Positions 6,777 through 12,944 of a stretch of 22,811 nucleotides of DNA are shown piece by piece. The position numbers and the translations under genes were made by a program. How positions within the stretch are numbered: the first letter of the stretch is position 1; the number at the start of each line of letters is the position of its first letter. The DNA is from Flavobacterium psychrophilum. GTDB lineage: Bacteria > Bacteroidota > Bacteroidia > Flavobacteriales > Flavobacteriaceae. The DNA lies in contig CAMDGJ010000013.1 in assembly GCA_945897545.1 (NCBI GenBank), positions 1 to 22,811 of the forward strand. Direction: 5' to 3'. Below the pieces are notes generated by a model. It was given only the letters and a program-made list of their open reading frames with translations. It searched no databases and was not told the origin of the DNA.

Positions 6777-8123
6777 CTACAAATCGAACCCAATTTTCAC
6801 CCCTAATTTATCCGCGATGATTTTAGTAATTCGTTGTTTCAATTCTGGGATTTTGATGTTTTCAATAACCGCATTCGAGAATGCGTACATCAATAATGCT
6901 TTGGCTTCTTTCTTTGGAATTCCTCGTTGTTGCATATAAAACATTGCCGTTTCGTCGAGCTGACCAATTGTACAACCGTGGGAACATTTTACATCATCGG
7001 CAAAAATCTCTAATTGCGGTTTTGCGTTGATTGTTGATTTGTTTCCCAACAAAATGTTGTTGCTTTTTTGGAAAGCGTTGGTTTTTTGTGCTTCTTTTTC
7101 AACAAAAATCTTCCCGTTGAAAACGCCCGTAGCATTATCAGAAAAAATTCCTTTATAATCTTGAAAACTTTCGCAATTTGGCGCAGCGTGGTGTACTAAA
7201 GTGTAATGATCCACGTGTTGCTTGTCGCCAATAATTGTAATGCCGTTGAGTGTACTAGTTAATCGTTCTCCAAAATGATAGAAATTCAAATTGTTTCTGG
7301 TCAGATTTCCTCCAAAAGAAAAGGTTTGAACTGAAACGTGACTTTCTTGTTTTTGGGAAACGTAAGTGTTGTCTATTAAATTGGCTTCGAGATTGTCATT
7401 TTGTATTTTATAGTAATCGACGATGGCTCGTTTTTGGGCAAAAATCTCGGTAACTGAATTAGTCAAAACAGGATTAGCTTCGCTCCGTTCGCCGTTGGCT
7501 CGGGTTTCGTTCAAACTTTGGTGTCTTTCGATGATTTGAACGTGTGAATTTTCGCCAACAATCACCAGATTCCTAGGTTGTACTAAAAGTGCTGCTTCGT
7601 TTCCTGTCGAGAAATACATAATCTCGATTGGTTTTCGAACAACTTTACTTTTCGGGATATTGATGTAGGCTCCTTCATTGGCGAAAGCCGTATTCAAAGA
7701 AGTTAAACTCTCGTCCTTGCTGGCAATTTGGTTAAAATAAGCATCAATAACCATTTTATATTTTGGCTTGTTCAATGCCGATGACATCAAGCAAACATCA
7801 ATTTCTTCGTGTGTCGTGGAAGACAAATTTGAACTAAATACACCATCAATAAAGACTAACTTGTATGTGTCGATTTCGTGGATGAAATATTTTTTTACAT
7901 CCTTGAACTCGATTGAGTTTTCGCTTTTTGGAAACACGCTAAAGTCATTTTTTAAGATGGCGTTTAGCGAAGTATATTTCCAAGATTCTTCTTTCTTGGT
8001 CGGAAAACCTTTATTTTCAAAGTTTTTTATAGCTGAAGTCCGAAGGTCGTGTAGTTCTGAATGAACATCGATTTTCTCTTCAAAAACCATAAAAGACGAT
8101 AGTAATTTTTCTTTTAATTCCAT
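6777..8123 (-). CDS. sufD: Fe-S scaffold complex subunit SufD
   Basis: The product is 448 aa. SufD pairs with SufB in the SufBC2D scaffold, on which Fe-S clusters are built. The core beta-helix domain is recognisable from GITIIGDKQHVDHYTLVHHAAPNCES (about 294-319), FNGKIFVEKEAQKTNAFQ and IFADDVKCSHGCTIGQLDE. C380 and H382 correspond to the SufD residues near the nascent cluster site. The N-terminal helical part contains KEESWKYTSL. Residues 207-216 (TRANGERSEA) look like an in-frame insertion: the coding DNA is 20/30 G+C in a gene that is otherwise AT-rich. It is the last gene of the sufA-headed unit, facing the serine hydrolase. Confidence 0.95.
   Translation of the reverse strand: MELKEKLLSSFMVFEEKIDVHSELHDLRTSAIKNFENKGFPTKKEESWKYTSLNAILKNDFSVFPKSENSIEFKDVKKYFIHEIDTYKLVFIDGVFSSNLSSTTHEEIDVCLMSSALNKPKYKMVIDAYFNQIASKDESLTSLNTAFANEGAYINIPKSKVVRKPIEIMYFSTGNEAALLVQPRNLVIVGENSHVQIIERHQSLNETRANGERSEANPVLTNSVTEIFAQKRAIVDYYKIQNDNLEANLIDNTYVSQKQESHVSVQTFSFGGNLTRNNLNFYHFGERLTSTLNGITIIGDKQHVDHYTLVHHAAPNCESFQDYKGIFSDNATGVFNGKIFVEKEAQKTNAFQKSNNILLGNKSTINAKPQLEIFADDVKCSHGCTIGQLDETAMFYMQQRGIPKKEAKALLMYAFSNAVIENIKIPELKQRITKIIADKLGVKIGFDL
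7476..7505 (-). repeat. 30-bp GC-rich in-frame insertion in sufD
   Basis: This segment encodes TRANGERSEA (SufD 207-216). It is 67% G+C and holds close tandem-like units (GGCGAAC, GAGCGAAG). The flanking residues (HQSLNE and NPVLTNSVTE) read as one continuous family segment when it is removed. It is called an insertion from memory of family sequences, not from an alignment. Confidence 0.5.
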
Positions 8124-8131
8124 TTTTGGTA

Positions 8132-8159
8132 GTTATAAGTTATGAGTTATAAGTTATGA
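8132..8159. repeat. heptad array GTTATRA x4 in the sufC-sufD spacer
   Basis: On the plus strand, GTTATAA GTTATGA GTTATAA GTTATGA are four contiguous 7-bp units (equally, two perfect 14-mers). The array ends 8 bp before the sufD start codon. Confidence 0.8.
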
Positions 8160-8163
8160 TTGC

Positions 8164-8181
8164 TTCCGATAACTATCGGAA
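8164..8181. repeat. palindrome TTCCGATA-AC-TATCGGAA
   Basis: A perfect inverted repeat with 8-bp arms and a 2-bp centre lies between two heptad arrays in the spacer of sufC and sufD. No T-run follows, so it is not a typical terminator. It looks like a dispersed intergenic palindrome. Confidence 0.7.
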
Positions 8182-8201
8182 CTGCAAACTGTAAACTGCA
8201 A
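8181..8201. repeat. heptad array ACTGYAA x3 in the sufC-sufD spacer
   Basis: ACTGCAA ACTGTAA ACTGCAA are three contiguous 7-bp units followed by a partial ACT, 7 bp from the sufC stop codon. Confidence 0.75.
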
Positions 8202-8208
8202 ACTAATT

Positions 8209-8961
8209 TTACGCTTCTTGTTCTTGCTTAATCCAGTCGTATCCTTTTTCTTCGAGCTCTAAAGCTAATGAAGCATCACCCGTTTTAACAATTTTTCCGT
8301 TGTAAAGGACGTGAACGAAATCAGGAACTATATAATCTAACAATCTTTGGTAGTGCGTAATAACCACGATGGCATTTTTATCACTTTTCAATTTGTTAAC
8401 TCCGTTGGCAACAATACGCAAAGCATCAATGTCTAATCCAGAATCGGTTTCATCAAGGATGGCCAATTTTGGTTCCAACATCGCCATTTGGAAAATCTCG
8501 TTCCGTTTTTTCTCTCCACCTGAAAATCCTTCGTTCAATGAACGGGATAAAAACTTGCGGTCGATTTCTAACAATTCCGATTTTTCGCGAATAAATTTCA
8601 GCATTTCGTTAGCTGGCATTTCCTCTAATTTGTTTGCTTTTCGAGTTTCGTTGATGGCCGTTCTCATAAAGTTCGTTACCGAAACTCCGGGAATTTCAAC
8701 AGGATATTGGAACGAAAGAAAAACGCCTTTGTGCGCTCTTTCTTCTGGAGCCAATTCAGAAAGGTCTTCCCCGTCTAAAGAGATTTCGCCGACCGTAACT
8801 TCGTAGTTTTCGTTTCCTGCAATGATGGAAGCTAGCGTGCTTTTTCCGGCGCCGTTTGGCCCCATAATCGCGTGGATTTCTCCTGCTTTTACCTCAAGGT
8901 TAATACCTTTTAATATTTCTTTGTCTCCGATGGAGGCGTGTAAATTTTTTATTGATAACAT
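8209..8961 (-). CDS. sufC: Fe-S assembly ATPase SufC
   Basis: The product is 250 aa. SufC is the ABC-type ATPase of the cytoplasmic SufBC2D complex; it is not a transporter. Visible motifs are Walker A GPNGAGKS (34-41), Q-loop [10 protein letters not shown] (84-93), ABC signature FSGGEKKR (146-153), Walker [11 protein letters not shown] (167-175, catalytic E171) and the switch histidine H203 ([10 protein letters not shown]). In most SUF operons sufB directly precedes sufC; here two toxin-antitoxin modules lie between them. The YoeB-like toxin gene ends only 12 bp upstream of the sufC start. Confidence 0.97.
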   Translation of the reverse strand: MLSIKNLHASIGDKEILKGINLEVKAGEIHAIMGPNGAGKSTLASIIAGNENYEVTVGEISLDGEDLSELAPEERAHKGVFLSFQYPVEIPGVSVTNFMRTAINETRKANKLEEMPANEMLKFIREKSELLEIDRKFLSRSLNEGFSGGEKKRNEIFQMAMLEPKLAILDETDSGLDIDALRIVANGVNKLKSDKNAIVVITHYQRLLDYIVPDFVHVLYNGKIVKTGDASLALELEEKGYDWIKQEQEA

Positions 8962-8973
8962 TTATTTTTTTGT

Positions 8974-9246
8974 TTATTCGTAATGACCTTTAAGTGATAA
9001 AATTTCTAATATTTCAATTGTGTTTTCATCAGTAACTCTATATATAATTCTATGTTCCTGATTTATTCTTCTGGACCAGCGACCAGTCAAATGATATTTT
9101 AAAGGTTCGGGTTTTCCAATTCCTTCAAATGGATGAAGTTGAATATCTTCGATTAGAGCAGATATTTTATTCATTATTACTTTATTTCCAGATTTTTTCC
9201 AATAGTCTCTGTCTTTTTGCGCTTTTTCTGAATAAATTACTTCCAC
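8974..9246 (-). CDS. YoeB/Txe-type mRNA endonuclease toxin
   Basis: The product is 90 aa, near the family length of about 84. YoeB toxins cut mRNA in the ribosomal A site. The core HPFEGIGKPEPLKYHLTGRW (38-57) followed by SRRINQEHRIIYRV is nearly diagnostic. Likely catalytic residues are E47, R59/R60, R66 and H88-Y89 at the C-terminus, where the family has a conserved HY; here one extra glutamate follows. Its start overlaps the upstream antitoxin by 10 bp, the usual antitoxin-first arrangement. Downstream, sufC starts 12 bp later on the same strand, so the toxin message probably continues into sufC. Confidence 0.92.
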   Translation of the reverse strand: MEVIYSEKAQKDRDYWKKSGNKVIMNKISALIEDIQLHPFEGIGKPEPLKYHLTGRWSRRINQEHRIIYRVTDENTIEILEILSLKGHYE

Positions 9247-9431
9247 AAATCTTCTAATTTGATTTTCATTCCTTTCCCGTCTTTAATGCTTTGCTCAGCC
9301 TCCAAAATTTCTTTTACAAATTCCGGATTATAAGGTTTCTCTTCTTTTTCAATTTCAAAACCCAATGATTTTGCCAATGATTTCAATACTGGTAAATCTT
9401 TTTTCTTAACGTTTTTTAAAATGAGTTCCAT
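9237..9431 (-). CDS. antitoxin of the YoeB-like toxin
   Basis: The product is 64 aa, highly charged and K/E-rich. It has an N-terminal beta-strand/helix start (MELILKNVKKKDLPVLKSLAKSLGFEIEK) and an acidic C-terminal tail ending in KLEDLWK, which would wrap the toxin. It is not a recognisable Phd/YefM protein. The antitoxin call rests on size, order and the 10-bp overlap with the toxin. Similar small proteins with a KSLAKSLGFE-like segment accompany RelE/YoeB toxins in Bacteroidetes. Confidence 0.8.
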   Translation of the reverse strand: MELILKNVKKKDLPVLKSLAKSLGFEIEKEEKPYNPEFVKEILEAEQSIKDGKGMKIKLEDLWK

Positions 9432-9451
9432 AAAACACTATGATTTAAATT

Positions 9452-9820
9452 TTATAATTCATAAATAATAACATCGACCTCCTCAATTTTTTTTAGTTTT
9501 CTATCCGAAGTTAAAAAAGGAATATCATAATATTTTGCAATTGCAAGAATAATGCTGTCTGGAAGCTTAAGATTGTATTTTTTTCTTAAAAAAATAATTT
9601 GCTGTTTAAGAGAGTCGTTGTAGTTAAATATTTTCAACTGATCTATAATCTCTTTAATAATAAATTCTTCATCGGTTGTAATATTTTTAAAAGAAAGTAG
9701 CTCTAATTCTGAAATAAACGAAATCCCTACATCTTTGTTTTGAAGATATTCAATAACATTTTTATCTCCTTGAGTTAAGTATATAAAAATATTAGTGTCT
9801 ATTAAAATACTACCACTCAT
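9452..9820 (-). CDS. PIN-domain toxin, VapC-like ribonuclease
   Basis: The product is 122 aa. VapC toxins are Mg-dependent RNases that cut tRNA or rRNA. The four acidic positions of the PIN fold are visible: D8 (LIDTNIFIY), E38 (FISELELLSF), D88 (KLPDSIILAIA) and D106 (FLTSDRKLK). The start overlaps the end of the 57-aa antitoxin gene by 11 bp. The next gene downstream, the YoeB-type antitoxin, begins 20 bp after its stop. All are on the suf strand. Confidence 0.9.
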   Translation of the reverse strand: MSGSILIDTNIFIYLTQGDKNVIEYLQNKDVGISFISELELLSFKNITTDEEFIIKEIIDQLKIFNYNDSLKQQIIFLRKKYNLKLPDSIILAIAKYYDIPFLTSDRKLKKIEEVDVIIYEL

Positions 9821-9983
9821 TTCTTAGTCTTTCCTGAATTTTATTTGGATTCAAATTTTTAAAAGACTGAATAGATCCAGAATATTTTTCAGCATCAAAT
9901 CCTTTTATATCTCGATTTTGTCGATTTTTTAAGAATTTTTCGAATTCCTCTTTCTTTGAATTTTTATTTATTATTAATACCAT
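9810..9983 (-). CDS. 57-aa antitoxin partner of the PIN toxin
   Basis: This short ORF begins at ATG 9983 and ends with TAG at 9810-9812, overlapping the toxin start by 11 bp. The product begins MVLIINKNSKKEEFEKFL, has a central KGFDAEKYSGSI segment and ends NKIQERLRNEW. A tail of the EIQ-x3-LR-x-EW kind closes many small antitoxins encoded before PIN toxins in Bacteroidetes (from memory of the type, not a search). Size, order and overlap fit an antitoxin. It starts 30 bp after the sufB stop. A weak TAAATTTG box (10000-10007, minus) could provide a private promoter. Confidence 0.8.
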   Translation of the reverse strand: MVLIINKNSKKEEFEKFLKNRQNRDIKGFDAEKYSGSIQSFKNLNPNKIQERLRNEW

Positions 9984-10013
9984 AATTTTAAATTTAAAAC
10001 AAATTTACAAAAA

Positions 10014-11462
10014 TTAACCCACTGAACCTTCTAAAGAGATTTCTAACAGTTTCTGTGCTTCCACAGCAAATTCCATTGGCAATTTATTCAACACATCTTT
10101 ACTGAAACCGTTTACGATTAAGGCAATGGCTTTCTCGGTTGGAATACCACGTTGATTGCAATAAAAAACTTGGTCTTCACCAATTTTACTCGTTGTCGCT
10201 TCGTGTTCTATTTTGGCCGATGGATTCTTGCTTTCGATGTACGGAAAGGTATTGGCACTGCAATTATTTCCCATTAATAAGGAATCGCATTGCGAAAAGT
10301 TCCTTGCATTATCTGCATTTGGCCCCACTTTTACCAATCCTCTGTAACTATTATGTGATTTTCCAGCAGAAATCCCTTTGGAAATAATCGTTGATTTTGT
10401 GTTTTTTCCAAGGTGAATCATCTTGGTTCCCGTATCAGCTTGTTGGAAATTATTGGTTACAGCAATCGAATAAAATTCGCCAACGGAATGATCTCCTTTT
10501 AAAATAACCGATGGATATTTCCAAGTAATTGCAGAACCGGTTTCAACTTGCGTCCAAGAAATTTTGGCATTTTTCTCACACAAACCTCTTTTGGTTACAA
10601 AATTGAAAACTCCACCTATTCCTTCCTTATTTCCTGGATACCAGTTTTGTACGGTAGAATATTTTATTTCGGCACCATCCAAAGCAATTAGTTCAACACA
10701 AGCAGCGTGCAGTTGGTTTTCGTCACGACTTGGTGCGGTACAACCTTCCAAATAACTCACATAACTACCTTCATCTGCAATCAGCAATGTTCTTTCGAAT
10801 TGTCCTGTCCCGGCTTGATTGATTCTAAAATAAGTAGAAAGTTCCATTGGGCAACGAACGCCTTTTGGGATATAACAAAAACTTCCATCTGAGAAAACGG
10901 CCGAATTTAATGCTGCATAAAAGTTGTCTTTTTGTGGAATAACCGTGCCAAGGTATTTTCGAACTAATTCCGGATGTTCCTTAATGGCTTCGGAAATACT
11001 CATAAAGATAATTCCTTTTTCGCCCAACGTTTTCTTAAACGTTGTTGCTACTGAAACTGAATCGACTACAATATCCATAGCGACATTGTTCATCATTTTT
11101 TGTTCGTCGACAGAGATTCCTAACTTTTTATACATTTCTAAAAGTTCAGGATCTACATCGTCTAATGTTTTATTGGGATCTATAGCTTTTGGAGCAGAAT
11201 AATAGGAAATGGCTTGAAAATCAGGTTTGGTGTAATGCACATTTGCCCATTCTGGCTCGATCATTTCTTGCCACGCACGAAAAGCTTCGATGCGCCAATC
11301 GGTCATCCATTGTGGCTCTTCTTTCCTGTGAGATATGGCGCGAACTATGTCTTCGTTCAGACCAATAGGAAAAGTATCTGATTCGATATCAGTATAAAAT
11401 CCGTACTCGTATTCTTTAGTTTCGAGTTCAACTCGTAAATGGTCTTCGGTGTATTTTGACAT
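10014..11462 (-). CDS. sufB: Fe-S scaffold complex subunit SufB
   Basis: The product is 482 aa, full length. SufB is the main scaffold subunit of SufBC2D and receives sulfur from SufE. Visible landmarks are [21 protein letters not shown] (195-215), [10 protein letters not shown] (236-245), [16 protein letters not shown], and the C-terminal core [11 protein letters not shown] (C392) and [19 protein letters not shown] (E419). The last two match the cysteine and glutamate thought to hold the nascent cluster. The gene follows sufA after a 51-bp spacer filled by a palindromic repeat. It is separated from sufC by about 1.05 kb of toxin-antitoxin genes. Confidence 0.97.
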   Translation of the reverse strand: MSKYTEDHLRVELETKEYEYGFYTDIESDTFPIGLNEDIVRAISHRKEEPQWMTDWRIEAFRAWQEMIEPEWANVHYTKPDFQAISYYSAPKAIDPNKTLDDVDPELLEMYKKLGISVDEQKMMNNVAMDIVVDSVSVATTFKKTLGEKGIIFMSISEAIKEHPELVRKYLGTVIPQKDNFYAALNSAVFSDGSFCYIPKGVRCPMELSTYFRINQAGTGQFERTLLIADEGSYVSYLEGCTAPSRDENQLHAACVELIALDGAEIKYSTVQNWYPGNKEGIGGVFNFVTKRGLCEKNAKISWTQVETGSAITWKYPSVILKGDHSVGEFYSIAVTNNFQQADTGTKMIHLGKNTKSTIISKGISAGKSHNSYRGLVKVGPNADNARNFSQCDSLLMGNNCSANTFPYIESKNPSAKIEHEATTSKIGEDQVFYCNQRGIPTEKAIALIVNGFSKDVLNKLPMEFAVEAQKLLEISLEGSVG

Positions 11463-11476
11463 ATTTATATTGTTTA

Positions 11477-11509
11477 AACCCTGTCAGGGTTTAGAACCCT
11501 GACAGGGTT
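11477..11509. repeat. nested palindromic repeat between sufA and sufB
   Basis: Two 15-bp arms, AACCCTGTCAGGGTT (11477-11491) and AACCCTGACAGGGTT (11495-11509), are exact reverse complements with a TAG centre. Each arm is also an odd palindrome in itself. The element fills most of the spacer, 5 bp from the sufA stop and 14 bp from the sufB start. In RNA it could form one long or two short hairpins. It resembles a dispersed flavobacterial intergenic repeat and might attenuate reading into sufB. Confidence 0.85.
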
Positions 11510-11513
11510 ATTT

Positions 11514-11843
11514 TTAAAGTGAAAACGATTCTCCACATCCACAAGTTCTAGTCGCGTTTGGATTATTGAAAACAAATCCTTTTCCGTTTAATCCGCCAGA
11601 AAATTCTAAAATGGTTCCGGCAAGATAGAGGAACGATTTTTTCTCCACGGCAATTTTTATATTATTGTCTTCAAAAACTTTGTCGTTTTCTCCGATTTGT
11701 TTATCGAAAGTCAAATCATATGACAACCCTGAGCAACCACCAGATTTCACGCCTACTCGAACGTAATCTTGTGATGCATCGAAGCCATCGTCCTTCATCA
11801 TATCGACAATTTTTTTACTTGCAGATTCAGATACTTGTATCAT
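11514..11843 (-). CDS. sufA: A-type Fe-S carrier protein (SufA/IscA/ErpA family)
   Basis: The product is 109 aa, the normal length for the HesB/IscA fold. The three cluster-binding cysteines are present: C37 in SGGCSGLSY and C101/C103 in the terminal TRTCGCGESFSL. A-type carriers receive Fe-S clusters from the scaffold and pass them to apoproteins. SufA, IscA and ErpA cannot be told apart by motif; the name follows its position as first gene of the suf unit. A well-formed promoter (11875-11906) and the 26-bp leader shared with sufS precede it. Confidence 0.92.
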   Translation of the reverse strand: MIQVSESASKKIVDMMKDDGFDASQDYVRVGVKSGGCSGLSYDLTFDKQIGENDKVFEDNNIKIAVEKKSFLYLAGTILEFSGGLNGKGFVFNNPNATRTCGCGESFSL

Positions 11844-11869
11844 AACGTTATTTATAATTTTTCTAAATA
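11844..11869 (-). promoter_or_regulatory. sufA leader with 7-1-7 inverted repeat, shared with sufS
   Basis: This block is identical to the block before sufS at 20 of 26 positions and also abuts the ATG. Its minus-strand core TTAGAAA-A-ATTATAA (11866-11852) has one half identical to the PerR-type half site ATTATAA. It lies 5 bp downstream of the -7 box, over the probable transcription start. Confidence 0.5.
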
Positions 11870-11874
11870 AAAGC

Positions 11875-11906
11875 CAAAGATATTACAATTTAGGCTTGAA
11901 GTCAAA
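11875..11906 (-). promoter_or_regulatory. sufA promoter
   Basis: On the minus strand TTTG (11906-11903) is followed after 20 bp by TATCTTTG (11882-11875). Both elements and the spacing fit the Bacteroidetes TTTG/TAnnTTTG promoter. The box ends 31 bp from the start codon. Confidence 0.75.
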
Positions 11907-11981
11907 CATCATAACATTTTTATAACTATAATAAGATAGAAAAAGTTGATTTGGCTCTATAATTAAAGAAAATGTAATCGC

Positions 11982-11989
11982 TAACTTTG
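11982..11989 (+). promoter_or_regulatory. candidate -7 box of the MBL-fold gene
   Basis: TAACTTTG fits TAnnTTTG and lies 26 bp before the ATG. No good -33 TTTG is at the expected distance. The 172-bp divergent region between sufA and this gene holds both promoters and nothing else recognised. Confidence 0.5.
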
Positions 11990-12015
11990 TTTCCAATTGA
12001 AAATAAAAATAATCT

Positions 12016-12876
12016 ATGAAACTTTATTCTATCGAAACTGGCAATTTTAAGCTTGATGGCGGTGCAATGTTTGGCGTTGTACCAAAAACAATTTGGAACA
12101 AAACCAATCCTGCAGACGATAACAATTTAATTGATCTGGCAGCCAGATGTTTGCTGATTGAAGACGCGAATCGCTTGATTTTGATTGACAACGGAATGGG
12201 GAATAAACAATCTGAAAAGTTTTTTGGGTATTATTCGCTTTGGGGAACACATTCTTTAGACAAATCCTTAGCGAAATACGGTTTTCATCGCGATGATATC
12301 ACTGATGTTTTTTTGACACATCTTCATTTTGATCATTGTGGTGGAAGTGTGCAATGGAATGCAGCTAAAACAGGATACGAAGTGGCATTTAAAAATGCTA
12401 AATATTGGACCAACGAAAACCATTGGGAATGGGCAACAAAACCCAATCTGCGGGAAAAAGCATCTTTCCTTGCGGAAAACATTTTGCCAATACAAGAAAG
12501 TGGGCAATTGAACTTTGTGCAACTAGCAGAAGGCGATTTCGTAGAAAAATCGGAGCTTGATTTTGGAATTTTCTTTGTAAATGGTCACACCGATAAAATG
12601 ATGATTCCACACCTTCAATACAAAGATAAAACCATTTGTTTTATGGCTGATTTAATTCCAACTGCGGGTCATTTAGCCTTACCGTATGTAATGGGTTATG
12701 ACACAAGACCTTTATTGACAATGCCTGAAAAAGCAAAGTTTTTGAATACTGCAGCAGAGAAAAATTATTATTTATTCTTAGAGCACGACGCCCATAATGA
12801 AATCATCACTGTCGAAAATACAGATAAAGGTGTTCGCTTGAAGGATATTTTTACTAGTAACCAAATCTTTAATTAA
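12016..12876 (+). CDS. MBL-fold metallo-hydrolase
   Basis: The product is 286 aa with no signal peptide. The metal-binding motif HxHxDH is THLHFDHCGG (H102, H104, D106, H107). Further ligands are probably H191 (NGHTDKM), D212 (FMADLIP) and H257 (FLEHDAH). This set predicts a two-metal hydrolase of the lactonase/glyoxalase-II-like branch. The family covers lactonases, thioesterases and phosphodiesterases, and nothing here decides the substrate. It is divergent from sufA and followed by the S8 protease gene after 68 bp, which has its own promoter-like sequence. Confidence 0.9.
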   Translation: MKLYSIETGNFKLDGGAMFGVVPKTIWNKTNPADDNNLIDLAARCLLIEDANRLILIDNGMGNKQSEKFFGYYSLWGTHSLDKSLAKYGFHRDDITDVFLTHLHFDHCGGSVQWNAAKTGYEVAFKNAKYWTNENHWEWATKPNLREKASFLAENILPIQESGQLNFVQLAEGDFVEKSELDFGIFFVNGHTDKMMIPHLQYKDKTICFMADLIPTAGHLALPYVMGYDTRPLLTMPEKAKFLNTAAEKNYYLFLEHDAHNEIITVENTDKGVRLKDIFTSNQIFN

Positions 12877-12888
12877 TGTTAATTAATA

Positions 12889-12917
12889 TTTGAGTTGTAC
12901 CTAAACTTATATTTTTG
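12889..12917 (+). promoter_or_regulatory. candidate promoter of the S8 protease gene
   Basis: TTTG (12889-12892) and TATTTTTG (12910-12917) are separated by 17 bp, slightly short for the Bacteroidetes promoter. The box ends 27 bp before the ATG. Confidence 0.5.
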
Positions 12918-12944
12918 CCCCAAATTCGAAATTCATAAAATACA

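Noticed and set aside
8132..8201. CRISPR array
   Set aside because: Units are 7 bp, contiguous, and without spacers; no cas gene is in the window.
8974..9983. Anti-phage defence island
   Set aside because: Only two standard toxin-antitoxin pairs are present, with no restriction, Abi, retron or CRISPR-linked genes around them. Calling it a defence island would go beyond the sequence.
12869..12886. TTAATTAA twice after the MBL gene as terminator or operator
   Set aside because: The sequence is only A/T and the first copy overlaps the stop codon. Such palindromes are expected by chance in DNA of this composition.
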